Of a DNA stretch of 64,000 nucleotides, positions 18,094 through 26,670 are shown in pieces. Each line of letters begins with the position of its first letter. The stretch's first letter is position 1. The DNA lies in assembly GCF_027625935.1 (NCBI RefSeq), contig NZ_CP115300.1, forward strand, positions 620,001-684,000, given 5' to 3'. Under the pieces are notes generated by a model, which searched no databases, was not told the origin of the DNA, and saw only the letters and a program-made list of their open reading frames with translations. The stretch is from Streptomyces camelliae (lineage in GTDB: Bacteria; Actinomycetota; Actinomycetes; Streptomycetales; Streptomycetaceae). The position numbers were made by a program, and so were the translations under genes.

Positions 18094-18144
18094 ACAGACC
18101 ACTCCCTTGCACAGCGATGCCGGTCAGGTGTCCGCGCCCCGGTG

Positions 18145-18789
18145 TCACCTTCGCCAGAACAGGTGATGCGTCACGCCGCTCGGGCTGGGCACGACCTCAA
18201 GGTGGAACCGGTCGAGCAGTTCGTCGGGGGACTCCCAGAGTCGTACACCGGACCCGAGCTTCACCGGCGAGACCGCCACATGCAGGGTGTCGACCAGGTC
18301 GGCGTCCAGGAACTCCCGGATCGTGGTGGCTCCCCCGCCGAGTCGGACGTCCTTGCCCTGCGCTGCCTCCCGTGCCTGCGCCAGGACCGTGGCAGGGTCG
18401 CCGTCGACGAAGTGGAACGTGGTGTCGGAGAGCGTGAACGAGGGACGCTTGTGGTGGGTCATGACGAACACCGGGGTGTGGAAGGGGGGTTCGTCACCCC
18501 ACCAGCCGCGCCACTCGTGATCCTGCCAGGGTCCGCGCTGGGGCCCGAACTTGTTGCGGCCCATGATCTCGGCACCGATGTTCCGGGCGAAGTCCCGGGT
18601 GAAGTAGTCGTCGAGTCCCCGGCTCCCGCCCGGGTCGGTGCGCATCGGCCAGCTCGCCGTGGCACCGGCCCAGGAGAACAGCCTCCCGGGGTCGACGTGG
18701 CCGAACGGCCTCTCGAAGGTCTGGTCCTCGCCGGCGCCGATTCCGTCGCTGGAGACGTTGAAGTTCTGCACCCTGAGCAGCTGAGCCAC
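18145..18789 (-). CDS. dihydrofolate reductase-fold protein (RibD C-terminal family)
   Basis: A 214-residue protein of the RibD_C/DHFR-like family common in actinomycetes. Typical elements are NFNVSSDGIGAGEDQ at the start, GAEIMGRNKFGPQRG, TPVFVMTHHKRPS and the NADPH-loop LGGGATTIREFLDADLVDTLHVAVSP. It is probably an NADPH-dependent reductase of unknown substrate. Start is GTG at 18789, preceded by AGGGAGGA. It follows the FAD oxidase promoter region in the opposite sense of nothing else and appears monocistronic. Confidence 0.85.
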   Translation of the reverse strand: MAQLLRVQNFNVSSDGIGAGEDQTFERPFGHVDPGRLFSWAGATASWPMRTDPGGSRGLDDYFTRDFARNIGAEIMGRNKFGPQRGPWQDHEWRGWWGDEPPFHTPVFVMTHHKRPSFTLSDTTFHFVDGDPATVLAQAREAAQGKDVRLGGGATTIREFLDADLVDTLHVAVSPVKLGSGVRLWESPDELLDRFHLEVVPSPSGVTHHLFWRR

Positions 18790-18844
18790 GTGTTCCTCCC
18801 TGGGCAGTCGATGACCATGGTGAGACTCTCCGGGCCGCGAAAAC

Positions 18845-19069
18845 TCATCGCTGCGTCCGCGCGGCGTCGAGAATCTTGAGCGTCCCGGTGTGGGCGGAGG
18901 GCAACAGGCCGGCCAGGGCGTCCGGCGCGACGAAGGCGTGGTCGTCGTGCTCGTGGCTCAGGCGGATCGCGGTGCCTTCGACGTCGGCGCGATGGTGGAT
19001 GCCGATGAGCTTCGGCACGGTACTCAGCTCGGCACCCGTCTCCTCGCGCATCGCACCCTCCAAGATCAC
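18845..19069 (-). pseudogene. truncated NUDIX hydrolase
   Basis: The 74 readable residues contain a shortened NUDIX box (EGAMREETGAEL) followed by a plausible C-terminal half (VPKLIGIHHRADVEGTAI, ALAGLLPSAHTGTLKIL). The N-terminal half of the NUDIX fold and the first part of the box are missing and no sensible start with ribosome site exists, so I take it as a 5'-truncated remnant. A very short functional protein cannot be ruled out. Confidence 0.45.
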
Positions 19070-19275
19070 TTTTTCCCAGCCGTCCGTGCGTCTATGCCCC
19101 TGTGCCGGAATTTCCGCCCCTGCCCTCAGTACGTCACCGTGATCCGTCGTGCCGGGCCGTCAGCCGCTGAACGGACCACGCCTCGGCACGCCGCCCCATC
19201 AACGCGTACGGGCGCCCGATCTCGGTCATCAGTCCGCCGCCGTGGCAGGCCCGTGCCCGGCGACCGTGTGGGCGG

Positions 19276-19989
19276 TCACCAGGGCACCGGTGTCCCGTCC
19301 CAGGAGAAGAACCCGCCCGTCGGCCCGTCGTCCGGGAGCAACGCGAGTCGTACGGCTCCGCGTGCGCCCTCTTCCGGGTCGCCGCCCACCGCCCTGGCCC
19401 GGGGGTTGAGATCGGTGGCCCGTGCACCGGGGGCGAGCGCGTTCACCTTGAAGGGAGCGCCGAGCGTCTGGGCGTAGAAGACGGTGAGCGCGTTGAGCGC
19501 GGACTTGGCGGAGCGGTAGGCGGCGCCGTAGCCGTTGCCCGGGGTGAATTGCGGGTTGGGGCCGGTGCTCCAGGTGAGGGAAGCGGTGCCGCTGGAGACG
19601 TTCACGATGCGGGGCCGGTCCGAGCGGCGCAGGGCGGGCAGGAAGGCGTTGGTGACGGCGACCACGCCGAAGACGTTCGTCTCGTACGTCCGGCGGAAGT
19701 CCGCCAGGGTGGCCTCGGCGGGCGGGTCGAGGGTGACGGCGATGCCGGCGTTGTTGACGAGCACGTCGAGACGGTCGACGCGGGCCGCGGCGCGTGCGAC
19801 GCCGTCCGCGTCGGTGACGTCGAGGAGCAGCGGGCGGGCACCGGCGCCGATCTCCGCCGCCGCGGCCGTTCCGCGTCCGGCGTCACGGGAGCCGACGTAC
19901 ACGGTGAAACCCTCGGTGGCGAGCAGGCGGGCGATGTGGTGGCCGATGCCCTTGTTGGCACCGGTGACGAGTGCTGTGCGATCGTTCAT
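19276..19989 (-). CDS. SDR family NAD(P)-dependent oxidoreductase
   Basis: A 237-residue classical short-chain dehydrogenase. TALVTGANKGIGHHIAR is the TGxxxGIG cofactor motif, LDVLVNNAGIA the NNAG strand, IVNVSSGTASLTW carries the catalytic Ser, and YGAAYRSAKSALNAL the YxxxK dyad. The C-terminal PDDGPTGGFFSWDGTPVPW resembles carbonyl-reductase-like plant-type SDRs. Start ATG at 19989, with CCGGGGAA upstream. It diverges from the MmyB-type regulator at 20081 with 91 bp between, the usual arrangement for regulator and target in this family pairing. Confidence 0.9.
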   Translation of the reverse strand: MNDRTALVTGANKGIGHHIARLLATEGFTVYVGSRDAGRGTAAAAEIGAGARPLLLDVTDADGVARAAARVDRLDVLVNNAGIAVTLDPPAEATLADFRRTYETNVFGVVAVTNAFLPALRRSDRPRIVNVSSGTASLTWSTGPNPQFTPGNGYGAAYRSAKSALNALTVFYAQTLGAPFKVNALAPGARATDLNPRARAVGGDPEEGARGAVRLALLPDDGPTGGFFSWDGTPVPW

Positions 19990-20080
19990 GCCGGCCACGA
20001 TTCCCCGGCCGGCGCCGTCCTGCCAGGGATCACCTGTACCAGGCAGCATCGTGTACCGGGCCGGACTGGGAGGCAACGGC

Positions 20081-20917
20081 ATGGCGAGGCAGGAACTGGC
20101 CCGCTTCCTACGGGAACGCCGGGCGGCGCTCAGCGCGCGGGAGGTCGGCCTGCCGGACGGCGTCCCGCGCCGGACACCCGGCCTGCGCCGGGAGGAGGTC
20201 GCGGAGCTGGCCCATATGTCGGTCGACTACTACGTCCGGCTCGAACAGGCCCGCGGGCCCCGCCCCTCCCCCCGCGTCCTGGACGCGCTCGCCTCCGCGC
20301 TGCGGCTCGCCCCGGCCGAGCGCACTCCTCTGTTCCGGCTGGCCGGCTCGGCCGCCCCGCCCGCCACCCGGCCCGTGCGGCGGGTGCGCCCGCAGGTGGC
20401 GCGGATGCTTGAGCGGCTGCCCGCGACCGCGGCGATCGTCACCGACGCCACCTACGGCGTCGTCGCCTGGAATCGGGCCGCCCGGGCCCTGCTCGGCGAC
20501 GACCTGGTACGGGACACGGCCAACCTGGCCCGGCGGCGCTTCCTCGGTGAGGGGCGCACGTACGAGACGTCCGGGACACCGGAGTTCGGGCACATCGCGG
20601 TGGCGCGGCTGCGCCGGGCCGCGGAACGCTACCCGCAGGATCCCCAACTCGCCGCCATGCTGGAGGAGTTGCATGCCGAGAGCGACGAGTTCCGGAAGAT
20701 CTGGCAGACCCATCCGGTGCACGCGCCGGGTCACCGCGCCAAGACCCTGGACCATCCGGAGCTGGGCAGGCTGCGGTTGAACTGCGATGTGCTGCTGGTC
20801 CCGGAGGACGACCAGGAGGTGGTCCTGATCACGGCCGAGCCCGGTTCGCCCTCCGCCGGCGCCCTGGAGTCCCTCGTCACCGGTCAGGCGCCCACCCGGA
20901 CCAGTCCGCTCTCGTAG
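20081..20917 (+). CDS. helix-turn-helix regulator with MmyB-like ligand-binding domain
   Basis: A 278-residue regulator. An XRE helix-turn-helix at about residues 5-75 (TPGLRREEVAELAHMSVDYYVRLEQ in two overlapping parts) is followed by the MmyB-like domain (ATYGVVAWNRAARALLG, LRLNCDVLLVPEDDQEVVLITAEPGS). The ATG at 20081 follows GGGAGG. It is divergent from an SDR gene, which is probably its target; this pair is widespread in Streptomyces. Its 3' end overlaps the end of the convergent response regulator by 34 bp. Confidence 0.88.
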   Translation: MARQELARFLRERRAALSAREVGLPDGVPRRTPGLRREEVAELAHMSVDYYVRLEQARGPRPSPRVLDALASALRLAPAERTPLFRLAGSAAPPATRPVRRVRPQVARMLERLPATAAIVTDATYGVVAWNRAARALLGDDLVRDTANLARRRFLGEGRTYETSGTPEFGHIAVARLRRAAERYPQDPQLAAMLEELHAESDEFRKIWQTHPVHAPGHRAKTLDHPELGRLRLNCDVLLVPEDDQEVVLITAEPGSPSAGALESLVTGQAPTRTSPLS

Positions 20918-21546
20918 GCGAAGATCACGGCGTGCACGCGGTCCCGGAGGTCCAGCTTGGCCAGGATCCGGCCGAGATGGGTCTTCACCGTCGTCTCGCC
21001 GAGGTGCAGCCGGCCGGCGATCTCCCGGTTGCTCAGGCCGCGCGCGACCAGTGTGAGCACCTCCCGTTCCCGGTCCGTCACCAGGCCGAGGCGATCGGTG
21101 TGGACGGCGGAGCTCTCCGGCAGCACGAAGCGCTCCACCAGGCGGCGGATCACCGAGGGAGCCATCATCACGTCGCCGCGCAGGACGGCGCGGACGGTCA
21201 CCAGGATCTCCTCGCCGAGCGCGTCCTTCACCAGGAAGCCGCTGGCCCCGGCGCGCAGCGCACCGTAGGCGTACTCGTCGAGGTCGAACGTCGTCACCAC
21301 GAGCACCTTGGGCGCGGCCGGGCCGGCGCACAGCCGACGGGTGGCGGCGAGGCCGTCCACGCCGGGCATGCGGATGTCCATCAGGACCAGGTCCGGGCGG
21401 AGTTCGGCGCTGCGTTCCAGCACCGTCTGCCCGTCCGCCGCCTCACCGACCACCGTGAGATCGGGCTGGCTGTCGATGACCATGCGCAGTCCCATCCGGA
21501 TCAGTTCCTGGTCGTCGCAGAGCAGGATCCGGGACGGGGCGCTCAC
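20884..21546 (-). CDS. NarL/LuxR-type response regulator
   Basis: A 220-residue two-component regulator. The receiver domain has the acidic pair (LLCDDQE), phospho-acceptor D57 in LVLMDIRMPG, the Thr in VVTTFD and Lys in FLVKDA. The C-terminal LuxR helix-turn-helix reads TDREREVLTLVARGLSNREIA. It starts inside the stop codon of the upstream kinase gene (4-bp ATGA overlap), so the two are translated as a pair. Its targets cannot be deduced. Confidence 0.93.
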   Translation of the reverse strand: MSAPSRILLCDDQELIRMGLRMVIDSQPDLTVVGEAADGQTVLERSAELRPDLVLMDIRMPGVDGLAATRRLCAGPAAPKVLVVTTFDLDEYAYGALRAGASGFLVKDALGEEILVTVRAVLRGDVMMAPSVIRRLVERFVLPESSAVHTDRLGLVTDREREVLTLVARGLSNREIAGRLHLGETTVKTHLGRILAKLDLRDRVHAVIFAYESGLVRVGA

Positions 21547-22778
21547 CGGGTCACCGCCGGGACCGGCTGGGGCCGCAGGCTCGCGGTGACGCGCCAGCCA
21601 CCGTCGGGGGTGGGACCGGCCGTCACGGCGCCGCCGTGCCGGGCGGCCCGTTCCCGCATGCCGGTGAGGCCGCGTCCGCCGGAGGGCGGTGCGGGACGGG
21701 TGGCGGTGGCGCCGGCGATGGCGTCCGTGCCGTCGATGCCGTGGGTGCCGCCGGCCGTGTTGTCGACGCGGACGTGGATCCGGCGGTCCGGGCCCGGCGC
21801 GCCGAGGTCGACCCGCACCCGGGCCCGCGCGCCCGGCAAGGCGTGCTTGGCCACGTTGGTCAGCGCCTCCTGCACGATCCGGTACGTCTCCTCGACCACC
21901 TCCTCCGGCACCTCCGCGCGCTCGCCGAGCAGTTCGAGGACGGTGTCGGTGGGACAGCGGGCGACGAGCGGGGCAAGGTCGTCCAGGGTGTGCGCGGCCA
22001 CATCCTCCTCGCCGCGCAACACGTCCAGCAGGCGCCGGAGTTCTCCGAGCGCGTCCCGCCCGGTGGCGCCGATCACCGCGAGGGCCCGGTCGGCGGCCGT
22101 GGGGTCGGTGGCACCGGCCAGCCGGGCGCCCTCGGCGTTGAGGACCATCACCGTCACGCCGTGCGCGAGGACGTCGTGGATGTCACGGGCGATACGGGCC
22201 CGTTCCTCGGCGACGGCGGCACGGGCCAGCGCCAGCCGCGTCGACTCGGCGAGCTCGGCGCGCCGGGCGAACTCGCCGAGGTAGGCGCGGCGGGCCCGGA
22301 CGTACGCGCCGCACATCCAGGAACCGGCGAGCCAGAACAGCACGGACGCCGGAGTGAACCACACAGTGCGGTCCCGGGCGGCGGCTGCCGTCAGCCAGTC
22401 CGGCACCCACAGCAGGACACACGACGCGGCGCACACCGCGAGGACGGCCGCCTGCCGACGCAGCCCCCGCACCACCAGGGTGTAGAAGACCGCGGCCAGC
22501 GCGATGACCCCGCGCCCCGGTTCCTGACCCCACACGTGCCACAGGTACTGCGCCCAGAAGGCGGCCGTGACGACCGCGGCGGCCGCCACCGGCCGGGTGC
22601 GCCGCACGAGCAGGGGCAGTACGAAGGCGGCGTACACCATGACCTGCACCCACACAGGCCGCCAGCCGGGCCGTTCGCCGAGCACCGGGGGTACGGCGAC
22701 GAGGGCGACGAGCACGGCGTCGGTCAGCCAGGGGTGGCGCAGCCGCAGACGCGGCAGGGTCTGGATCAGGCGAAGCAC
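21543..22778 (-). CDS. sensor histidine kinase (NarL-partner, HisKA_3)
   Basis: A 411-residue kinase with an N-terminal half made of about five membrane helices (LTDAVLVALVAVPPVLG, MVYAAFVLPLLV, VFYTLVVRGL and others), a dimerisation box with the phospho-acceptor His in RIARDIHDVLAHGVTVM, and a HATPase_c domain with EALTNVAKHALPGARARV and GRGLTGMRERAARHGG. Overlaps the response regulator gene by 4 bp. No accessory sensor domain is visible beyond the membrane part, so the signal is unknown. Confidence 0.92.
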   Translation of the reverse strand: MLRLIQTLPRLRLRHPWLTDAVLVALVAVPPVLGERPGWRPVWVQVMVYAAFVLPLLVRRTRPVAAAAVVTAAFWAQYLWHVWGQEPGRGVIALAAVFYTLVVRGLRRQAAVLAVCAASCVLLWVPDWLTAAAARDRTVWFTPASVLFWLAGSWMCGAYVRARRAYLGEFARRAELAESTRLALARAAVAEERARIARDIHDVLAHGVTVMVLNAEGARLAGATDPTAADRALAVIGATGRDALGELRRLLDVLRGEEDVAAHTLDDLAPLVARCPTDTVLELLGERAEVPEEVVEETYRIVQEALTNVAKHALPGARARVRVDLGAPGPDRRIHVRVDNTAGGTHGIDGTDAIAGATATRPAPPSGGRGLTGMRERAARHGGAVTAGPTPDGGWRVTASLRPQPVPAVTR

Positions 22779-22922
22779 CGGTTCACGCTACGGCTCCGGC
22801 GGCCTGCCGGGCGTCGTCCCAGGGTCGTCACCGGGGTCCTCCCCCAGAGCTACCCGGACGGACCCTGAGGACTACCCGGGCGAGGCCCGGAAGACCACCC
22901 GGGCGGGCCAGGGACACGACGC

Positions 22923-23525
22923 GTGGCCACGCGGCCGCCGCCGAGCATGTCGGCCGTGTCACTCACCACTCAATTCCTCAGGCGCCCCCTCATGACCGGC
23001 GCGGTGGCCGCCAGCTCGCGCCGGCTGGCCCGGGCCATGACCCAGCACATCGGACTGGAGGAGGCGAAGCTCGTCGTCGAACTCGGCCCGGGGACCGGCG
23101 TGTTCACCGACGCCGTGCTCGGGCTGCTGGCACCGGACGCCCGGCTCATGGCCATCGAACTCAACCCGCACCTGGCCGAGCGGCTGGTGGCCACCCGACG
23201 CGACGACCGGCTCACGGTGGTGCACGGGGCCGCGGCCGAGCTGGCGCGGGCCGCGGGCGGGCCGGTGGACGCGGTGGTGTCCGGGCTGCCGTGGACCGTG
23301 ATGCCGCCGGACGAACGGCGGCGGACGCTCGACGCGGTGGTGCGCGCGCTGACGCCGAACGGCCGGTTCACCACCTTCGCCTATCTGCACGCCGCGTGGA
23401 CGCCGCCCGGCCGCCGCCTCGCCGCCGACCTCCGGAACCGCTTCCACGCGGTTGACCGCGGCCCAGTGGTGTGGCCCAACCTTCCGCCGGCCTTCGTACA
23501 CCGGGCGGTCTCGCCCAGACAGTGA
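22923..23525 (+). CDS. class I SAM-dependent methyltransferase
   Basis: A 200-residue methyltransferase resembling phospholipid N-methyltransferase/rRNA-dimethylase-like proteins. Motif I is LVVELGPGTGVFTDAVL, motif II AIELNPHLAE, and VVSGLPWTVMPPDERR takes the place of motif IV. The GTG at 22923 follows AGGGA at 9 bases; an ATG at 22947 is an alternative. It diverges from the kinase operon with 144 bp between. The substrate is not determinable. Confidence 0.83.
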   Translation: MATRPPPSMSAVSLTTQFLRRPLMTGAVAASSRRLARAMTQHIGLEEAKLVVELGPGTGVFTDAVLGLLAPDARLMAIELNPHLAERLVATRRDDRLTVVHGAAAELARAAGGPVDAVVSGLPWTVMPPDERRRTLDAVVRALTPNGRFTTFAYLHAAWTPPGRRLAADLRNRFHAVDRGPVVWPNLPPAFVHRAVSPRQ

Positions 23526-23568
23526 CCCGGCCCCGCGCTCGTGATGCCGATGGCGGTGTCGGGGACTC

Positions 23569-23841
23569 TCACGGTGCGTCGCCGACCCAGTCGAAGCGGC
23601 GCGGATCGCCGGGGCGCGGTGCGTACAGCGCCCGGCCGCCGGCGCCGAACCGCCCCAGTTCGGTGGCCAGGGCGACACCGGGGCCGAGCTCGTCCGGCGT
23701 CCGGTCGGTGACGTCGAGCAGCAGCCCGTCCAGTGGGCCGCCCACCAGTTCCACGTACCGCTGCCCCGCCCGCGGGCCCGGTCGGTCGTAGTCCTGGCCG
23801 TACACCCGGCCGCGCAGCAGTTGCTCGTCGTCACTGTCCAT
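23569..23841 (-). CDS. hypothetical protein, 90 aa
   Basis: A small acidic protein I do not recognise by name. The centre (RYVELVGGPLDGLLLDVTD) looks like a conserved core, followed by ALATELGRFGAGGRALYAPRPG. No signal peptide or membrane helix. Start ATG at 23841 is chosen because the protein-like composition begins there. It converges with the methyltransferase. Confidence 0.6.
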   Translation of the reverse strand: MDSDDEQLLRGRVYGQDYDRPGPRAGQRYVELVGGPLDGLLLDVTDRTPDELGPGVALATELGRFGAGGRALYAPRPGDPRRFDWVGDAP

Positions 23842-24028
23842 GGGGACCAGCCTCGCAGGCACCACTGACACAGCGAGATCCTGGCAAGGGCGTTCCGTGA
23901 TCCTGCGTGATGTGTGGCCTCGGCTGCCCGGTGGGGGCCGCTGGGATTCGGCGCGGCGAAGCACAAGGCCGGCTGCTCGTCAGGTCACAGCAGGTCTTGA
24001 GGGTGCCGGTGCGTCCTTCGCTGTCCGG

Positions 24029-25087
24029 TCATCCCTTCGGCGCGGTGGTGTGGCGGCTGAGGAAGCTGAAGGCGGCCGGGTACAGACGCGTCCAGGTGTT
24101 GTAGTTGTGGCCGCCGTCGGGCAGCACCATGGTCTGGGTCTGGACCCTCGTCGCGGCAGCGTCCCTCGCGAACTGCTCGATGTAGTGCGGCGGGCTGAGC
24201 CGGTCCTCGGCCGAGGTGGCCAGAAACAGGCTGACCGACGCGGTGCTGCGCTTCACCATGTACGTGGGGCTGGTGTGCTCGCGTGCCACCGGGTCCTCGA
24301 TGACGCCCGTGTCGCCGGTCAGCGCGTCGGGATCCAGCGCGGCGCCGACGCCGAAGACCTTCGGGTAGGCCAGCGGGAGCCGCGCGGCGCAGAAGCCTCC
24401 GGTGGAGAAGCCCATGACGCCCCAGCCCTTGGGGCCGGGCAGGGTGCGGAACGTGTGGCTGATCAGTTCCGGCACGTCACGCGCCATCCAGGTGGCGACC
24501 TTCCGGTTGGGCTGGTCGGTGCAGTCGGTGTCGACGCCGCCCGGGTCGACCACCGGCATGGCCAGGATGAAGGGGTGTGAGGTGCGCGCGTTCATCAGCT
24601 GCTGGAAGTCATGGGGCATGCCGCCGTGTTCCAGCCAGGACGCGGGGCTGCCCGGTACGCCGTGCAGGAGCAGCACGACCGGGAAGCGGGTGTGGCGGTA
24701 CCGGGGCTGGCTGTACTGCGGCGGCGTCCATACGATGACCTGCCCCGACAGTTGCGAGTGCTTGCCCCGGAAGTAGGTGTCGAGCATCCCCGAGTCGCCG
24801 TGGGTGAACTTCGCGCGGTCGGCCGGGGGGCCGGGCATGGCGACGGCGGCCCCGTTGGCGTTGCCCAGCAGGTCGTCCCAGGAGGCGTACAGGCCGTAGT
24901 CGTTGTTGATCCAGGTCGCCACCACCGAGATCGCGGTGAGCTGGCACAGGCCGATCATCATCAGCCGCAGCAGCCAGCGCAGTGAGTGGGGGCCTCTGAG
25001 CCGTGACCAGAGCACCAGGGTGCCGGCCACGCACACGGCGGTGGCCACGATCAGCAGGACGAAGAACGGCGTCCCGGTCAGGCTCAT
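24029..25087 (-). CDS. membrane-anchored alpha/beta hydrolase (esterase D/antigen 85-like)
   Basis: A 352-residue protein with two N-terminal membrane helices (TPFFVLLIVATAVCVAGTLV and LRLMMIGLCQLTAISVVATW) and an extracytoplasmic esterase domain. FPVVLLLHGVPGSPASW gives the oxyanion region, GVMGFSTGGFCAAR the nucleophile Ser, SAEDRLSP the Asp/Glu area, and LPDGGHNYNTW the catalytic His. Family members include mycolyltransferases and feruloyl-esterase-like enzymes; many Streptomyces copies are of unknown substrate. Start ATG at 25087 has a GGGGGA box; GTG codons further upstream are possible. Confidence 0.83.
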   Translation of the reverse strand: MSLTGTPFFVLLIVATAVCVAGTLVLWSRLRGPHSLRWLLRLMMIGLCQLTAISVVATWINNDYGLYASWDDLLGNANGAAVAMPGPPADRAKFTHGDSGMLDTYFRGKHSQLSGQVIVWTPPQYSQPRYRHTRFPVVLLLHGVPGSPASWLEHGGMPHDFQQLMNARTSHPFILAMPVVDPGGVDTDCTDQPNRKVATWMARDVPELISHTFRTLPGPKGWGVMGFSTGGFCAARLPLAYPKVFGVGAALDPDALTGDTGVIEDPVAREHTSPTYMVKRSTASVSLFLATSAEDRLSPPHYIEQFARDAAATRVQTQTMVLPDGGHNYNTWTRLYPAAFSFLSRHTTAPKG

Positions 25088-25197
25088 GATCATTCCCCCA
25101 GTCACCAAAGGCACCCCCGATGACGTGTCGCGAGCACCGTGCGTTCCGGTCCGGCCCGAGGAAGTGACACAGATGACACTCCAGCGAGAGCGCAGAA

Positions 25198-25221
25198 GCC
25201 CGCCGCATCATCGCGGCGGGC
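25198..25221 (-). terminator. hairpin, probable terminator of the FAD-subunit gene
   Basis: GCCCGCCGC and GCGGCGGGC form a 9-bp perfect stem around a 6-base loop. It lies 40 bases after the stop of the 25261-25980 gene and before the esterase promoter, so it should insulate the two. There is no long U tract, as is usual in Streptomyces. Confidence 0.6.
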
Positions 25222-25260
25222 CCCCTCCTGGACCGGTCGTCGCTGTGGGTGATCGCTGAC

Positions 25261-25980
25261 TCAGTCCGTACCGGGACGGCTCAGGAGACCGGTGACCTGG
25301 GCGCGGACGGCGTCCCATGCGGGGGTCGGCAGGTCGCCGAGGGCCGTCGTACGCAGCGCGTGCAGGGTCTCGTCGGGGTCGGGGGCACAGGTGATGGTGC
25401 CGCTGAGCACGTCGTAGCCGTCGCGTACGGCCACCCGCAGACGGTCGCCGCCGTCCTCCGCATACCGTGCCGAGGCGACGACCAGGGGCGGCGGGCCGCC
25501 TGCCTCACCGGGCAGCTTGCGGTAAGCGCTGGCGATCGGGGTGCGCCAGTGCAGGCTGAGCAGGAGGGGGTGCTTGGTGACCAGTTCGCCCAGGTCCGTC
25601 TCGCGGACGCCGTCGGGTTCCAGGACCGTCGCCCGGGCGTCGAGGACGAGTGCCGCGGGGAGCAGGCAGCGCAGTGTGCTGCCGACGACGTTCCCGCCGA
25701 CCGTCGCCGTCCTCCGCACGGCCCCGGTGCCCACCGTGGCGGCCGCGAGGCGCAGCACGTCAGGTACCCGGTCGTCGATGCGGTGCAGGACCACGGCGGC
25801 CCCCACGGACTCCCGGCCCAGCACGTTCGCCTCCGGCACCTCACGCAGGGACACCGCCAGGTCGGGGAATCCGTCCCGCTGCCACGTGGCCCACACCAGC
25901 GTGGCCCCGCCGATCGGCACAGCACCTTCGGCCAGGCACTCCTGCGTTTCGGACACCGACGTGGGCAGACGCAACAACAC
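25261..25980 (-). CDS. FAD-binding subunit of a molybdenum hydroxylase (CoxM/XdhB-like), orphan
   Basis: A 239-residue flavoprotein subunit. VPIGGATLVWATWQRDGFPD corresponds to the FAD pyrophosphate loop, TVGTGAVRRTATVGGNVVG to the second glycine-rich FAD motif, and RTPIASAYRKLPGEAGG to the conserved C-terminal part. In the family this medium subunit passes electrons between the FeS and molybdopterin subunits, yet neither partner gene is next to it here. It may serve a complex encoded elsewhere or act on its own. Confidence 0.72.
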   Translation of the reverse strand: MLLRLPTSVSETQECLAEGAVPIGGATLVWATWQRDGFPDLAVSLREVPEANVLGRESVGAAVVLHRIDDRVPDVLRLAAATVGTGAVRRTATVGGNVVGSTLRCLLPAALVLDARATVLEPDGVRETDLGELVTKHPLLLSLHWRTPIASAYRKLPGEAGGPPPLVVASARYAEDGGDRLRVAVRDGYDVLSGTITCAPDPDETLHALRTTALGDLPTPAWDAVRAQVTGLLSRPGTD

Positions 25981-26222
25981 GGCGACCGACCTGCCTTCCC
26001 CACCTTGGACGAATGCGGTGGGTCACTTCTGGGCCACTCCACCGCCGCCAGGGCAGTTTTCTCGCCCGGACGGGGGCGCATACAGGGCTCACACGCGCAG
26101 GGAGGCGCAGATCACGAACCCGGGAAAGGAGTGCCCACGCATGTGACGGAACGTCAGTTTCGCTGTGGCACCGGATACCATGACCGCGTCTCGCCCCCTG
26201 ATGGCGCCGAAGGAGCACGTAC

Positions 26223-26633
26223 ATGGACATCACGACGCCACAGAAGATCACCACGTTCCTGATGTTCGAGGGCACCGCCGAAGAGGCGATGACCTTCTAC
26301 ATCTCGCTCTTCGACGACGCCGAGGTCGTCAACATCACCCGCTACGGCGCCGACGGTCCCGGCAAGGAGGGGAGCGTGCAGCACGCCACGTTCTCACTCG
26401 CGGGCCAGCACTACATGTGCATCGACAGCCCCGCGCAGCACGAGTTCACCTTCACGCCCTCGATCTCGCTCTTCGTGCAGTGCGAGAACGAGGCCGAGCT
26501 CGACCGCCTCTACGCGGCCCTCGCCGAGCAAGGCACCGAGCTCATGCCTCTGGGGACCTACGGATTCAGCACCAAGTTCGGCTGGGTCAACGACCGCTTC
26601 GGCGTCTCCTGGCAGCTGAACCTGCCCGCCTGA
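26223..26633 (+). CDS. VOC family protein, PhnB type
   Basis: A 136-residue glyoxalase-fold protein. FLMFEGTAEEAMTFYISLFDD at the start, HYMCIDSPAQHEFTFTPSIS, and KFGWVNDRFGVSWQLNL at the end are typical of the PhnB/3-demethylubiquinone-like group. Start ATG at 26223 follows AAGGAG. No catalytic role is established for this subgroup. Convergent with the acetyltransferase at 26671, separated by a hairpin. Confidence 0.88.
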   Translation: MDITTPQKITTFLMFEGTAEEAMTFYISLFDDAEVVNITRYGADGPGKEGSVQHATFSLAGQHYMCIDSPAQHEFTFTPSISLFVQCENEAELDRLYAALAEQGTELMPLGTYGFSTKFGWVNDRFGVSWQLNLPA

Positions 26634-26656
26634 GCCGGACACGGGGGCGTTCCGGC
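26634..26656. terminator. candidate bidirectional terminator
   Basis: GCCGGA and TCCGGC form a 6-bp stem around an 11-base loop in the 37-bp gap between two convergent genes. Confidence 0.35.
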
Positions 26657-26670
26657 CGGCGGCACGCAGG

